56,161 bases of DNA from JAHDCC01 sp964551835 (GCA_964551835.1 CAZKEM010000030.1:1-56161); one strand, 5' to 3'. Positions 16,401-25,630 are shown, counted from the stretch's first letter. Numbers and translations: made by a program. The notes: generated by a model from the sequence alone, not told the origin.

Positions 16401-16446
16401 GCGGCTACCGGGCTAGGCGGCTGCACGTCAGCGGCTGCACGTCAGC
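16387..16446. repeat. Two back-to-back tandem duplications at a convergent gene junction
   Basis: The 16-mer GGCTACCGGGCTAGGC occurs twice without a gap (16387-16402, 16403-16418). The 14-mer GGCTGCACGTCAGC immediately follows twice (16419-16432, 16433-16446). The first copy contains the stop of the ABC permease (16398-16400) and the last contains the stop of the convergent VOC gene (16442-16444). Each 14-mer can fold as GCTG-CACGT-CAGC. Confidence 0.9.
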
Positions 16447-17212
16447 TGGGGGTTGGTTGCATAACGTGAAACATCGCTCCCTGTGGGTCTTCGACCGGTG
16501 CAACGAGTCCGAGTCCGATATCGGTTGGCTCATCGATGATAGCTCCCGCTTCGCCTACAAGAGCCAGCAGATCTTGAATGCTCTCTACCGCGAAGTAGGT
16601 TTCCCAGTGGTTGGGTTCCAATGCCTGTCCAGCAACTATTCCGCCTACAGATTCGCCGTCCACTTCGACTAACGTATACGGTCCGTTAGGTAGTTCGATT
16701 TCTTTCGTCGTCCAACCAAATAGGCCTTCGAAATAGGCGACGGCCGCGTCGACACTACTGGTAACCAGTTCATTCCAGATCAGCGAACCGGGTTCGTTGA
16801 CCCGCTCCGCTCCGATGTGCTGGTCGGATTGCCATAACCCTAGAATAGTGTCGTTCGGGTCGGCGATCGCTGCCATCTTGCCCATCGACGGCAGTTCGAC
16901 CGGCGGCATTAAGACCTGACCTCCTAAACCGTTTACGTTTCCAGTGATGGCTTCTGCGTCATCGACGGCGACATAGGTGTTCCACGCTGGTGGGGGCCCA
17001 TCTTTGATCTGTTCCGGGCTTTGTTGCATGAGCCCAGCGACCTTTTTACCATCTTTAAGCGCTGTCGTGTAGACCGCTCTGCCACCGAAGGACTGTTCGG
17101 TATATTCCCAACCAAAGACCTTCGCATAGAAGGCTTTCGACGCATCAAGGTCGTCGGACGTCATGTCGACCCAGCAAGGTGTCCCCTGCTTATAACCGTC
17201 ACGGATTGCCAT
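16442..17212 (-). CDS. Two-domain VOC (glyoxalase-like) protein
   Basis: A 256-residue protein with two vicinal-oxygen-chelate modules (about 9-125 and 135-250). Both start with 'W.....D...A..FY...FGW' elements: 'PCWVDMTSDDLDASKAFYAKVFGWEY' (part: 'DASKAFYAKVFGW') and 'WNELVTSSVDAAVAYFEGLFGW'. The ends 'ADPNDTILGLWQ' and 'VEDPQGAMFHVMQP' match the family. This CFP32/hydroxylase-type VOC group is common in actinobacteria and has no settled activity. It is monocistronic, convergent with the ABC permease, and starts at ATG 17212 after a weak AAAGACAC leader. Confidence 0.88.
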   Translation of the reverse strand: MAIRDGYKQGTPCWVDMTSDDLDASKAFYAKVFGWEYTEQSFGGRAVYTTALKDGKKVAGLMQQSPEQIKDGPPPAWNTYVAVDDAEAITGNVNGLGGQVLMPPVELPSMGKMAAIADPNDTILGLWQSDQHIGAERVNEPGSLIWNELVTSSVDAAVAYFEGLFGWTTKEIELPNGPYTLVEVDGESVGGIVAGQALEPNHWETYFAVESIQDLLALVGEAGAIIDEPTDIGLGLVAPVEDPQGAMFHVMQPTPS

Positions 17213-17278
17213 GTGTCTTTCCCCTCTAGCAAGTATGTGTACATATCCTAGAGGCGACCGAGCCGGACACGCGCCCCG

Positions 17279-18169
17279 TCAATTTGATCCCCGACTCACC
17301 AGTTGGGGGTTGTGATCGCCAATGCTCTCCCGTTGCCATCCTGGACGGTTCCAGATTCGACGCCACCGCATCCCCCACGAAGTATCGGCCTTCAAATCGG
17401 CTAATAAGTCTCGTAGTTCTGAAAGTTGAACATCGAGCGGATGCGACGACTCGATCTGTTTGGTCAAACCATATGTGGGACGGAATCTTTCTTCTTGGAA
17501 TGTTCCGAAAATACGGTCCCAAACAATGAGAACTGCACCATAGTTTTTGTCGAGATAGATCTCGTCGGCGCCGTGGTGGGCACGATGGTGTGACGGCGTG
17601 TTAAAGATCGCTTCGAACCAGCGCGGCATCTTTTGAATCAGCTCGGTATGAATCCAGGTTTGGTAGCTGATCACAAACGCGTTTGCCGCTATTGCCACTA
17701 TGGGTTCAAAACCGAGCAGAATTAGTGGAAGATGAAAGAACAAGGTCAGAAGTCCGTCGAAGAAGCCCAACCGCATACTTGTTGTGACGTCGTACTCGGG
17801 CGAGCTGTGATGAACCGAATGCCAGAGGGCCCACAGTCCGCGTTTCTCGTGCTCAAGACGGTGTTCCCAATAGTAGACAAAGTCGGCAATGAAGATAGCC
17901 GCGACGATCGTGACCACGTTGGTCGGGACGCTATATGGTAGGACTGTTTCCATAGACTCGAAAAGGCGTTCCCATAGCGGATATGCGAGGAACACCCCGG
18001 TATACGTTACGACGATGGCTAGAACGTTTGTGACCATTTCTTTGGTCCGCTGCGACCACTTCAGGGCTTTGATCCGCCACAACAGGAACAGTTCGATGCC
18101 CAAGAACGGGACGAGCAGGAGTTCAAGAGATTCGGTAATCATTTCTAACAAGGTCAAGGGTTGGTCCAT
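17279..18169 (-). CDS. Sterol desaturase / fatty acid hydroxylase family membrane protein
   Basis: An integral membrane di-iron oxygenase of about 296 residues from ATG 18169 (an in-frame GTG at 18187 would add six). The histidine boxes are complete. Numbered from the longer start they are H109-xxx-H113 ('WEHRLEH'), H123-xx-HH ('HSVHHSS') and H200/H201-xx-HH ('HHRAHHGADE'). A lone His180 lies in 'WIHTELI'. Four to five hydrophobic helices surround them. The family hydroxylates or desaturates sterols, fatty acids, carotenoids or alkylglycerols. The substrate cannot be told from sequence. It is divergent from leuS. Confidence 0.9.
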   Translation of the reverse strand: MDQPLTLLEMITESLELLLVPFLGIELFLLWRIKALKWSQRTKEMVTNVLAIVVTYTGVFLAYPLWERLFESMETVLPYSVPTNVVTIVAAIFIADFVYYWEHRLEHEKRGLWALWHSVHHSSPEYDVTTSMRLGFFDGLLTLFFHLPLILLGFEPIVAIAANAFVISYQTWIHTELIQKMPRWFEAIFNTPSHHRAHHGADEIYLDKNYGAVLIVWDRIFGTFQEERFRPTYGLTKQIESSHPLDVQLSELRDLLADLKADTSWGMRWRRIWNRPGWQRESIGDHNPQLVSRGSN

Positions 18170-18314
18170 ACGGACACTATACGACACTCACTTCAATACT
18201 GCAAGTCACTTTCATTTAGAGTTACACTGTCGATGGTCACGACAGACTCGTTACGCCACGACCCCAAGGTGAAATATCTCGCCGAGAAAGCGTGATTCTC
18301 GTTAACCTGTCGCC

Positions 18315-20831
18315 ATGGCTGAAAGTTCGCAAACCGATGACAGACCAATCCACGAAGAACTTCGATATACCCCGACCGACATCGAACCACGCTGGCAGCA
18401 ATACTGGGTCGACAACGGTACCTACGATGTCGACAACGACGATCCGCGTCCCAGATACTACGTCCTGTGCATGTACCCGTACCCCAGCGGTCCCGCCCAC
18501 CAAGGCCACGTTCGAAATTACACCTTTGGCGACTTACTGACCCGGTACCGAACAATGCAGGGCGACGCTGTCCTCTCCCCCATCGGATTTGACTCGTTTG
18601 GACTCCCAGCCGAAAACGCTGCGATCAAAAGCGGAATCCATCCCCGGACCTTCACCGACGAACGAATCGAAGAGCTCTCGAGCTCACTAAAGCGAATCGG
18701 AGCTAGCTACGACTGGCGTCGAATGGTCACCAGCCACGACCCCGAATACATCAAGTGGACCCAATGGATCTTCCTCCAATTTTATAAGGCCGGCCTCGTC
18801 TACCGGGCCGAGTCTCCCGTCAACTGGTGCCCGGGCTGCCAGACGGTACTGGCCAACGAACAAGTCGACGCCGACGGAACATGCGACCGCTCAGGCGATA
18901 TCGTCGAACGTCGCAACATGGAACAATGGTTCTACAAGATAACCGACTACGCCCAAGAGCTACTCGACGATATCGACGACCTCGAATGGCCTAACAAAGT
19001 CAAGACCATGCAGCGCAATTGGATCGGGCGTTCCGAAGGCGCCGAATTCGGCCTTCCGGTCGCCGACGATAACGGCCAGCCTCGCACCGACATAGACCCA
19101 GTCCAGGTGTTCACGACCCGGCCAGACACCGCCTTTGGTATGACCTTCGCCGTCATGGCGCCCGAACACCCAATGGTCGAGCAACTTACGACGGCCGAAA
19201 ACAACCAGGCCGTTGCCGCCTTTAAAGCAAGCCTCGAAGGAAAATCCGAGATCGACCGACTTTCAAACGACGGCGAGATCGCCAAACGCGGCGTCTTCAC
19301 TGGAACTCACCTGGTCAACCCATTCACCGGCAAAACTGTCCCGCTGTACCTCGCCGACTATGTCTTAACGACCTACGGAACTGGGGCGATTATGGCCGTC
19401 CCAGGCCAAGATCAACGCGACTGGGATTTCGCCAAGGCACACAACCTCGAAATCATCCGTACGATCGAACCGCCAACCGACTTCGACGGCGAAGCCTACA
19501 CCGGCGACGGTGCCGCAATAAACAGCGACTGGCTCGACGGCCTAAACATTATCGATGCCAAGAAAAAGGCTAATGGTTGGTTGGAAGACCAAGGGCTCGG
19601 CGAGCAGAAGATCAACTACCGTTTACGAGACTGGCTACTGTCCCGCCAACGATTTTGGGGCTGCCCCATCCCTATGGTTTACTGCCAAAACTGCGGAATC
19701 CAACCCGTGGACGAAGCCTCCCTACCAGTCCTCGCCCCCGACGAAGTCGAGTTCACGCCTACCGGCCAGTCGCCGTTGGTTAACAACGAAGAATTCTTAT
19801 CGACCGACTGCCCCGCCTGTGAAGGTCCAGCACGCCGAGAGACAGACACGATGGACACTTTCGTCGATTCGTCTTGGTACTTTCTACGATTTGCCGACCC
19901 AATGAATACCAATGCAGCGTTTGAGAAAGATGCCATTGACCACTGGCTGCCTGTCGACCAATACATCGGCGGTGTCGAACACGCAATCCTCCACTTGATG
20001 TACGCCCGGTTCTTCACAAAAGCATTGTCTGATCTAGGCATCACGCCCAAGCACCTACGAGAACCGTTTAAACGGCTCTTTACCCAAGGGATGGTAAAGC
20101 TTGGCGGAACCAAGATGTCGAAGTCCAAGGGCAACGTCATCGCCCCAGAGGCCATCATCGACCAACAAGGCTCAGACACGTTGCGCTTGGCGCATATGCA
20201 AGTTAAACCGCCAGCCGAAGACGTCGACTGGGAAGATTTTGGACTCGACGGTTGCCACCGATTCCTCAATCGGGTTTGGCGTCTGGCGCGCACTGATACC
20301 GGCCAACTTCCAAAGGTCCGCAGCGGCGAACCACTGAAGGCCGACAACGAAATCGAATCGGCGACCCATCGATTCATCGACAAAGCTACCTCGGACTACG
20401 AACGTTGGTCGTACAACACCGCTGTCGCCGCGTTCATGGAGTTCACAAACTTGCTCTACAAATACGTCCAAGGAGATGACGGGCCCCATGACCAGACGAT
20501 TGCATTCGCAATCGATTCGCTGTTGCTGACGATGGCCCCGGCGGTTCCTCACGTGACTGCAGAGTTATGGGCCCACCGACACAGCGACGAACACATCCAC
20601 GAACAGAGTTGGCCAACAGCCGACCCAGAAAAGCTCAAGTCCGAGACCATCACGATGATCGTACAAGTAAACGGAAAGCTTCGAGGCAAGATCGAAGTTA
20701 GCGTTGACATCACCGAAGAAGAAGCCGAGGCATTGGCTGTCTCAACCGAAGCAGTCGTTCGTCAGCTAGATGGCGGGACCCCGAAAAAGATAGTCGTCCG
20801 AGCCCCAAAACTCGTAAATGTCGTCATCTGA
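18315..20831 (+). CDS. leuS: Leucyl-tRNA synthetase
   Basis: An 838-residue class I aminoacyl-tRNA synthetase that charges tRNA-Leu. The HIGH-like element is 'PYPSGPAHQGH' (55-65). A zinc-type cluster 'WCPGCQTVLANEQV' follows. The editing (CP1) domain spans about 220-420 with 'TTRPDTAFG'. 'CPIPMVYC' and the tryptophan-rich 'DTFVDSSWYFLRF' segment lead to the catalytic KMSKS loop 'GGTKMSKSKGN' at about 598-604. The C-terminal anticodon-binding and tail domains are present. Length and motif order are typical of bacterial LeuS. It starts a plus-strand unit with no partner gene. Confidence 0.97.
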   Translation: MAESSQTDDRPIHEELRYTPTDIEPRWQQYWVDNGTYDVDNDDPRPRYYVLCMYPYPSGPAHQGHVRNYTFGDLLTRYRTMQGDAVLSPIGFDSFGLPAENAAIKSGIHPRTFTDERIEELSSSLKRIGASYDWRRMVTSHDPEYIKWTQWIFLQFYKAGLVYRAESPVNWCPGCQTVLANEQVDADGTCDRSGDIVERRNMEQWFYKITDYAQELLDDIDDLEWPNKVKTMQRNWIGRSEGAEFGLPVADDNGQPRTDIDPVQVFTTRPDTAFGMTFAVMAPEHPMVEQLTTAENNQAVAAFKASLEGKSEIDRLSNDGEIAKRGVFTGTHLVNPFTGKTVPLYLADYVLTTYGTGAIMAVPGQDQRDWDFAKAHNLEIIRTIEPPTDFDGEAYTGDGAAINSDWLDGLNIIDAKKKANGWLEDQGLGEQKINYRLRDWLLSRQRFWGCPIPMVYCQNCGIQPVDEASLPVLAPDEVEFTPTGQSPLVNNEEFLSTDCPACEGPARRETDTMDTFVDSSWYFLRFADPMNTNAAFEKDAIDHWLPVDQYIGGVEHAILHLMYARFFTKALSDLGITPKHLREPFKRLFTQGMVKLGGTKMSKSKGNVIAPEAIIDQQGSDTLRLAHMQVKPPAEDVDWEDFGLDGCHRFLNRVWRLARTDTGQLPKVRSGEPLKADNEIESATHRFIDKATSDYERWSYNTAVAAFMEFTNLLYKYVQGDDGPHDQTIAFAIDSLLLTMAPAVPHVTAELWAHRHSDEHIHEQSWPTADPEKLKSETITMIVQVNGKLRGKIEVSVDITEEEAEALAVSTEAVVRQLDGGTPKKIVVRAPKLVNVVI

Positions 20832-20844
20832 CGAACGAGCTGGC

Positions 20845-21318
20845 TTACGCAGTCGCTCGTTCGGCGGAATTGGCGCTCGGTGTTTTCTCCAAATCGAGCT
20901 TCGGAACGTCACTCCATAGACGGTCGAGGTCGAAGTATGCTCTCGCGTCTTCGTGGAACACATGAACGACGAGCATACCGTAGTCCATCAATACCCAGTT
21001 GAGCTGAGACTTCCCTTCAATCCGGACGGGTTTCGGGCCTCCGGCGATCGTCAACTGGTCTTCTATCTCCTCTACGATGGCGCCCACCTGGCGATCGCTC
21101 GACCCAGAAGTCACAACGAACCACTCACTGATACCAAGAACATCGCCGACATAAAAAGCGTTGGTTTCTTTACCTAGTTTGTCTTCAGCCGCCTTGACAC
21201 AAACCCGGACCCATTCTTCCAACTCATGGACGGTTTGTTCAGTCTCGGTTCGCTGTACCGCTTTTTCGCTCAGTTTCCGCTCCAACCGTTCGCCAGACAA
21301 TATGTCTGCTGTTTCCAC
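20845..21318 (-). CDS. rsfS: Ribosomal silencing factor RsfS (Iojap/DUF143)
   Basis: A 157-residue protein whose core (about 30-140) is the Iojap/DUF143 domain: 'FYVGDVLGISEWFVVTSGSSDRQV' (part 'ISEWFVVTSGSSDRQV'), 'RIEGKSQLNWVLMDYG' and 'VVHVFHEDARAYFDLDRLW'. RsfS binds ribosomal protein L14 and blocks subunit joining when nutrients are short. The ~28-residue N-terminal and ~20-residue C-terminal extensions are longer than usual. The gene is one base downstream of the LytR_C gene and forms the common actinobacterial nadD-LytR_C-rsfS unit. Confidence 0.95.
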   Translation of the reverse strand: METADILSGERLERKLSEKAVQRTETEQTVHELEEWVRVCVKAAEDKLGKETNAFYVGDVLGISEWFVVTSGSSDRQVGAIVEEIEDQLTIAGGPKPVRIEGKSQLNWVLMDYGMLVVHVFHEDARAYFDLDRLWSDVPKLDLEKTPSANSAERATA

Positions 21319-21319
21319 G

Positions 21320-22393
21320 TTAGGCCGAAATCAACGAGAAATCATCTCCAATTAGCAAGGTTGCGACCGATTCAGGCTGACTCACCTGTTCGACGACAGA
21401 TTCGACTCCCACGTATTCAGTCAATATTGTGACGTCGGGGCCAGTCCACTCCGAAGGGACCACCAGCTCAGATGGTCCATCGCCAAACTCCTCAGCGTTT
21501 CCCATTTCCACAATTTCGAAGCCGGCCGCAGCTAGCTCCGAAGTGATTGTAGCGAGGTCGGCTTCGCCTGTTCGGTCAAGAACTCGTAGCCTGATACGAT
21601 GGTGGTCTTCACCTCCAGCGGGGAAAGGAACAACCCGACCAACTAGGTCAGCTGCGCTCTGATCGTCGATAACCAACTTGTTCTGATCTACCGGATACCC
21701 AAAGATTTCCGATTCACCTTTAGCGAGCTCGCTAATCTTCACGACTACCAAGTGCTCTGAGTCGGCTGGCGAATCAACCATTGCCGACCAAAGCAGGATC
21801 CGGCGCGCCATCAAGACCGTGAGCTCCGCTGATTCTGACGTTGAGCCAACAAAGGCGGCCACGTTGCCCCCATTGACGGCTACGTCACCGACTGCAAAGG
21901 TTTCGCCTGAGGATGTCTGCGCTTCGTCGGTGTTCGAAACGACATAGGTGGTCTCACCAAGAAGTTCTGGCCAAGTCGACTCGTCGAGAAATACCGACTC
22001 GTCGATACGGAGTTTGAGAGTCTCGGCTAACACTGATGCAACTTCTTCAGGGGCGATGTCGCCGACAGATTCATCACCCACCGTTGCGTTACCGGGGATA
22101 ACAACAACAGCACCGCCTACCGCTCCGGGTCTATGCACAATCAATGTCACGCCGGTTGTTCGGGTCTCGTATTGCTCGACGACGACGGTCACCGAACTAG
22201 GTTCCACCAAGGCAACCCATCCAGCTTCGCCTGGCCCTACTTCTTCTACGAAAGATCCAGAGCGACTGTCGAGCACGGCTCGTACGCCAGCAATTCCCAA
22301 AAAAGGTATCGCGATCATCAGGGACATCTCTGCAAGCGCAAAGAGCGCCAATACGCGACGCTTCTTTGTCTGAAGTACCCTGGGCCAGTTCAC
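21320..22393 (-). CDS. Membrane-anchored protein with LytR_C domain
   Basis: A 357-residue protein with one N-terminal transmembrane helix (about 13-40) and a large extracytoplasmic region. The last ~100 residues fit the LytR cell-wall-attenuator C-terminal domain: 'IRLRVLDRTGEADLATITSEL', 'AAAGFEIVEMGNAEEF' and 'ESVATLLIGDDFSLI' (each in part). The catalytic LCP phosphotransferase core is not recognisable. This is probably a domain-only relative that often sits between nadD and rsfS in actinobacteria. Its exact role in envelope biology is unknown. It overlaps nadD by 4 bases. Confidence 0.8.
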   Translation of the reverse strand: MNWPRVLQTKKRRVLALFALAEMSLMIAIPFLGIAGVRAVLDSRSGSFVEEVGPGEAGWVALVEPSSVTVVVEQYETRTTGVTLIVHRPGAVGGAVVVIPGNATVGDESVGDIAPEEVASVLAETLKLRIDESVFLDESTWPELLGETTYVVSNTDEAQTSSGETFAVGDVAVNGGNVAAFVGSTSESAELTVLMARRILLWSAMVDSPADSEHLVVVKISELAKGESEIFGYPVDQNKLVIDDQSAADLVGRVVPFPAGGEDHHRIRLRVLDRTGEADLATITSELAAAGFEIVEMGNAEEFGDGPSELVVPSEWTGPDVTILTEYVGVESVVEQVSQPESVATLLIGDDFSLISA

Positions 22394-22986
22394 TGGTCTA
22401 GACGATAGAGCCCCAGCGCCTCGATGTCTTGCATTACCTGTCTAGGAGTTAGAAACAGCAGCGACTTCTCGTCCGTTACCATTTGACGAAGGTCGGAGCT
22501 TGAAAGGTCTATCGATGGGATCTCGACAACCTCGAACTTCCAACCATCCGCCTTTGGCAGGACATAACCGGGCCGATTGATGAACACAAAGTCGGCGAGC
22601 GATTTGAGCCGATCCGCTTTGTGCCATGTATCGAGTTCGCCGGCTGCATCCGCACCAACGATTACAAAGAAGGTAGAGCCGGGTTCGTCAGCTTGCACCC
22701 GTTCAAGTGTCTCAACCATGTAGCTTGGCCCACCAATGTCGAGCTCGATATCCGACGCGTGGATACCTTCCACCTCGCAGGCTTGGGCGGCAGCCGAGGT
22801 CATCGCCAACCGCCGTTCGGCACTGGTGATCGTCCGACTGCCTTCCTTTTGCCAGGGACGGTTTGCGACGATGAGTCGAACTTCATCGAGTTCGAGCTCG
22901 GCCTTGACGTGAATCGCAGCAATAAGGTGACCTATGTGGGGCGGGTCAAAGGTGCCTCCAAGCAGACCGATCCTTTTAGAGCACAT
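22390..22986 (-). CDS. nadD: Nicotinate-nucleotide adenylyltransferase
   Basis: A 198-residue nucleotidyltransferase that makes nicotinic acid adenine dinucleotide from NaMN and ATP in NAD synthesis. It begins with the diagnostic 'LLGGTFDPPHIGH' (8-20, HIGH at 17-20), and the C-terminal nucleotide-binding element is 'IDLSSSDLRQMV' in place of ISSTxIR. Middle motifs 'FVIVGADAAGELDTWHKAD' and 'FVFINRPGY' are typical. A leader with GAGGTGA lies about 11 nt before ATG 22986. It is the first gene of the nadD-LytR_C-rsfS operon. Confidence 0.95.
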   Translation of the reverse strand: MCSKRIGLLGGTFDPPHIGHLIAAIHVKAELELDEVRLIVANRPWQKEGSRTITSAERRLAMTSAAAQACEVEGIHASDIELDIGGPSYMVETLERVQADEPGSTFFVIVGADAAGELDTWHKADRLKSLADFVFINRPGYVLPKADGWKFEVVEIPSIDLSSSDLRQMVTDEKSLLFLTPRQVMQDIEALGLYRLDQ

Positions 22987-23200
22987 TTACCTAAATCACC
23001 TCATTGTCGATGGATTCACATCATTACAAAAGCATTGCGGATAATAGCTAAAAGAGCAAAACCAAACGTAAAGTGACCTATATCACTATCTTTCCTGGTT
23101 GATCTATACTAAAACGTGTAACTGGGCCCTTTGCGCTTAACCCGGAGAAAACTCCTACTTAACAGTAACCACTCCTCCGACAAGCCAAGCCTAACCCCCC

Positions 23201-23222
23201 CCAATGAGGTGCTCCTCGTTGG
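23201..23222 (+). other. Hairpin flanked by C tracts in the leader of the sigma factor gene
   Basis: CCAATGAGG (23201-23209) pairs with CCTCGTTGG (23214-23222) with one G-T pair and a TGCT loop. A run of C precedes it and a run of seven C follows it. It lies about 45 bases before the sigma-factor ATG. It lacks a U tract, so it is not a classic terminator. It could act on translation or mRNA stability. Confidence 0.6.
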
Positions 23223-23266
23223 TTCCCCCCCATCACTAAACCTAATGAGCAAAGAAGCATAAATAC

Positions 23267-24106
23267 ATGAGTGACTCTGTAGGACAGTATCTAAACGAAA
23301 TTGGCCTCGTGCCCCTTCTCACAGCGGAAGAAGAACGAGAGCTAAGCCAAATTATTGAAAAAGGAACCAAAGCTCAAGAAGATATCGACAACGGTGAAAA
23401 TTCTGCCGGTAACCGTCGATCTGTTCGAGCTGCAGCCCGAGCGAAAGATCGGTTCATCCGAGCCAATCTTCGGCTTGTCGTAAGCGTCGCCAGACGATAC
23501 CCACTACCTCCATCTATGGAGCTTCTAGACCTTATCCAAGAAGGAAACCTTGGTCTAGAACACGCAGTGGACAAATTCGACTGGCGTAAGGGGTTCAAAT
23601 TCTCTACCTACGCTACGTTCTGGATTCGCCAAGCTATCGGCCGTGCACTTGACCAAAAAGCAAGCCTTGTTCGTCTCCCAGGCGATCGCTCTGCCAGCCT
23701 CCGCGCTGCGCTGAGACAGGTTTCCGGCGACGGTGACGAGCTCGACGATGAGCATGCCCGCCTCCATCGACTTACCACACCAACGTCGCTTGATCGAACC
23801 ATCGGTGACGATGACTCGAATGAGCTAGTCGACCTCCTTCCAGATTCAACACCTGGGCCTGAGTTTGAGGTCATGGCTAAGGCTGAGGAAACCATGGTTA
23901 CCGGACTCCTCGAGGTACTTGACCCTCGTGCCCGTTACGCAGTTGAACAGCGTTTCGGCCTAAATGACGGCCGCAAACGTAGCTACCGAGAAGTAGGCGA
24001 AGAGCTAGGTGTTACTGCCGAAGCCGCTCGTCGTCTAGTCAAAAGAGCGGTTAGCGCCGTTCGCGACCAAGCAGGCGATGTAATCGCCGACTTCGACGCT
24101 GCTTAA
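23267..24106 (+). CDS. Sigma-70 family RNA polymerase sigma factor (RpoD/SigB-like)
   Basis: A 279-residue group 1/2 sigma factor. Region 1.2 is 'VGQYLNEIGLVPLLTAEEE' (5-23). Region 2 contains 'RFIRANLRLVVSVARRY', 'LDLIQEGNLGLEHAVDKFDW' and '-10-recognition' 'FSTYATFWIRQAIGRAL'. Region 3 covers ~145-210, and region 4.2 has 'SYREVGEELGVTAEAARRLVKRAV'. It lacks the long N-terminal extension of the primary sigma factor, so an alternative, stationary or stress sigma of the HrdB/SigB class is likely. It has a ~280-bp upstream region with a hairpin and a TATACT element (23105-23110), and an AAAGAAG leader before ATG. Confidence 0.93.
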   Translation: MSDSVGQYLNEIGLVPLLTAEEERELSQIIEKGTKAQEDIDNGENSAGNRRSVRAAARAKDRFIRANLRLVVSVARRYPLPPSMELLDLIQEGNLGLEHAVDKFDWRKGFKFSTYATFWIRQAIGRALDQKASLVRLPGDRSASLRAALRQVSGDGDELDDEHARLHRLTTPTSLDRTIGDDDSNELVDLLPDSTPGPEFEVMAKAEETMVTGLLEVLDPRARYAVEQRFGLNDGRKRSYREVGEELGVTAEAARRLVKRAVSAVRDQAGDVIADFDAA

Positions 24107-24127
24107 AGTCAGAATCGTGACAAATCG

Positions 24128-24174
24128 GACGAAGGCCTTGGTTTAGATTTCTAAACCAAGGCCTTCGTCGTTTT
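24128..24174 (+). terminator. Strong Rho-independent terminator after the sigma factor gene
   Basis: Arms 24128-24146 and 24151-24169 are perfect 19-bp complements separated by ATTT. They are followed by GTTTT. The 5' arm begins with GACGAAGGCC. It lies about 20 bases after the sigma-factor stop. Confidence 0.93.
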
Positions 24175-24280
24175 GCCGAATTAGCCAACTGACGGCTTCG
24201 ACAGTACTCCAATGATAATGGCATCGGGAATTTGCAGTAAATGAGTTGCGACTCGCCGCCTGATCAGAGACACTGTTCGT

Positions 24281-25630
24281 GTGACTTGGAACCCTGGATC
24301 GTGGCGGCCTAAACCAGCAAGGCACCAGCCCGTCTGGCCTGACGAAGCTGGATTGGAAGAGGTTCAGAAGCAGCTTAGCCTGCTGCCGCCTCTCGTTTTC
24401 GCTGGTGAAGCAAGAAGGCTCCGCCAAGAAATCGCTGAAGTCGCTGAAGGTAAGGCGTTCATTTTGCAGGCTGGTGACTGTGCCGAGTCTTTCACCGACT
24501 TCAACGCTGACTCGATCCGCAACAAACTCCAAGTGATCCTCCAAATGGCGGTCGTACTCACCTACTCATCAGGCGTGCCGATAGTCAAACTCGGACGAAT
24601 CGCCGGGCAGTTTGCGAAACCACGATCCTCTCCGACAGAGGTCAAAGATGGCGTCGAACTGCCGTCCTTTCTCGGCCATATGGTCAACGATGCAGCATTC
24701 TCCGAGCCAAGCCGAGTTCCCGACGCTCAACGACTTCTACAGGTCTATCATCAATCTGCGTCGACCCTCAACCTGTTGCGGGCGTTTACCCAAGGCGGCT
24801 TTGCTCGCCTCCGACGCGTTCACGACTGGACCCAAGAATTCGTTGCGAACTCTCCCGAAGGGAAACGCTACGAACAGCTTGCCACCGAAATCGAACGAGC
24901 ATTGCGATTCATGGAAGCTGCAGGCATTTCCAGTTCGAGGTCCGAATTCAACCGCACCGACTTCTACACCAGCCACGAAGGTCTCATTCTTGAATACGAG
25001 CAGGCGCTGACCCGACAAGACAGCGTGACGGGCAATTGGTACGACTGCTCAGCCCACCTAATTTGGATTGGAGAACGCACCCGTTCAGTTGATGAAGCCC
25101 ACGCAGAATTCCTTAGCGGCGTACACAACCCCATCGCTTGTAAGGTCGGACCGACTGCGACTAAAGAAGAGCTTCTTCCCTTGCTCGAAAAGCTGGATCC
25201 AAACCGGGACCCCGGTCGCCTAACCCTGATTACTCGAATGGGCGCCAGCAAGATCACAGACGTCTTACCTGGGATTATCGAGGACGTTCGCGATTCTGGC
25301 CACCCAGTCGCATGGATTTCAGACCCGATGCACGGCAACACATTTACTTCCGAGACGCAACACAAAACCCGGCGCTTCGATGAAGTCATGACCGAAGTTA
25401 CCGGGTTCTTTGACGTACACCACAGCCTCGGCACCTGGCCAGGTGGAGTTCATGTTGAACTAACCGGCGAAGACGTGACGGAGTGCCTCGGTGGCACAAA
25501 CCCAGTCCACGCTGGCGACTTACCAAAACGCTACGAAACTATCTGTGACCCCCGGTTGAACGGCCAACAGAGTCTCGACCTTGCGTTTGAGGTAGCCGAG
25601 CTGATGCGAAGCGCTCCAAACACTCCTTGA
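24281..25630 (+). CDS. aroG: Class II 3-deoxy-7-phosphoheptulonate (DAHP) synthase
   Basis: A 449-residue type II DAHP synthase. It condenses phosphoenolpyruvate with erythrose 4-phosphate, the first step of the shikimate pathway. Family blocks are clear: 'WRPKPARHQPVWPD', 'AFILQAGDCAESF', 'VVLTYSSGVPIVKLGRIAGQFAKPRS', 'WIGERTRSVDEAHAEF', 'NPIACKVGPT', 'LITRMGASKI', 'WISDPMHGNT' and 'VHVELTGEDVTECLGG' (some shown in part). Cys in 'AGDCAES', His in 'DPMHGN' and Glu in 'ELTGEDVTEC' are metal ligands. The start is GTG 24281. It is monocistronic, and no other aromatic-pathway gene is nearby. Confidence 0.95.
   Translation: MTWNPGSWRPKPARHQPVWPDEAGLEEVQKQLSLLPPLVFAGEARRLRQEIAEVAEGKAFILQAGDCAESFTDFNADSIRNKLQVILQMAVVLTYSSGVPIVKLGRIAGQFAKPRSSPTEVKDGVELPSFLGHMVNDAAFSEPSRVPDAQRLLQVYHQSASTLNLLRAFTQGGFARLRRVHDWTQEFVANSPEGKRYEQLATEIERALRFMEAAGISSSRSEFNRTDFYTSHEGLILEYEQALTRQDSVTGNWYDCSAHLIWIGERTRSVDEAHAEFLSGVHNPIACKVGPTATKEELLPLLEKLDPNRDPGRLTLITRMGASKITDVLPGIIEDVRDSGHPVAWISDPMHGNTFTSETQHKTRRFDEVMTEVTGFFDVHHSLGTWPGGVHVELTGEDVTECLGGTNPVHAGDLPKRYETICDPRLNGQQSLDLAFEVAELMRSAPNTP

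Noticed and set aside
16419..16446. Short CRISPR-like or terminator repeat
   Set aside because: Two adjacent 14-mers without spacers are a tandem duplication, and no T tract follows.
18193..18555. Minus-strand open frames over the 5' end of leuS
   Set aside because: They are antiparallel shadows of the leuS coding sequence with no recognisable domain.
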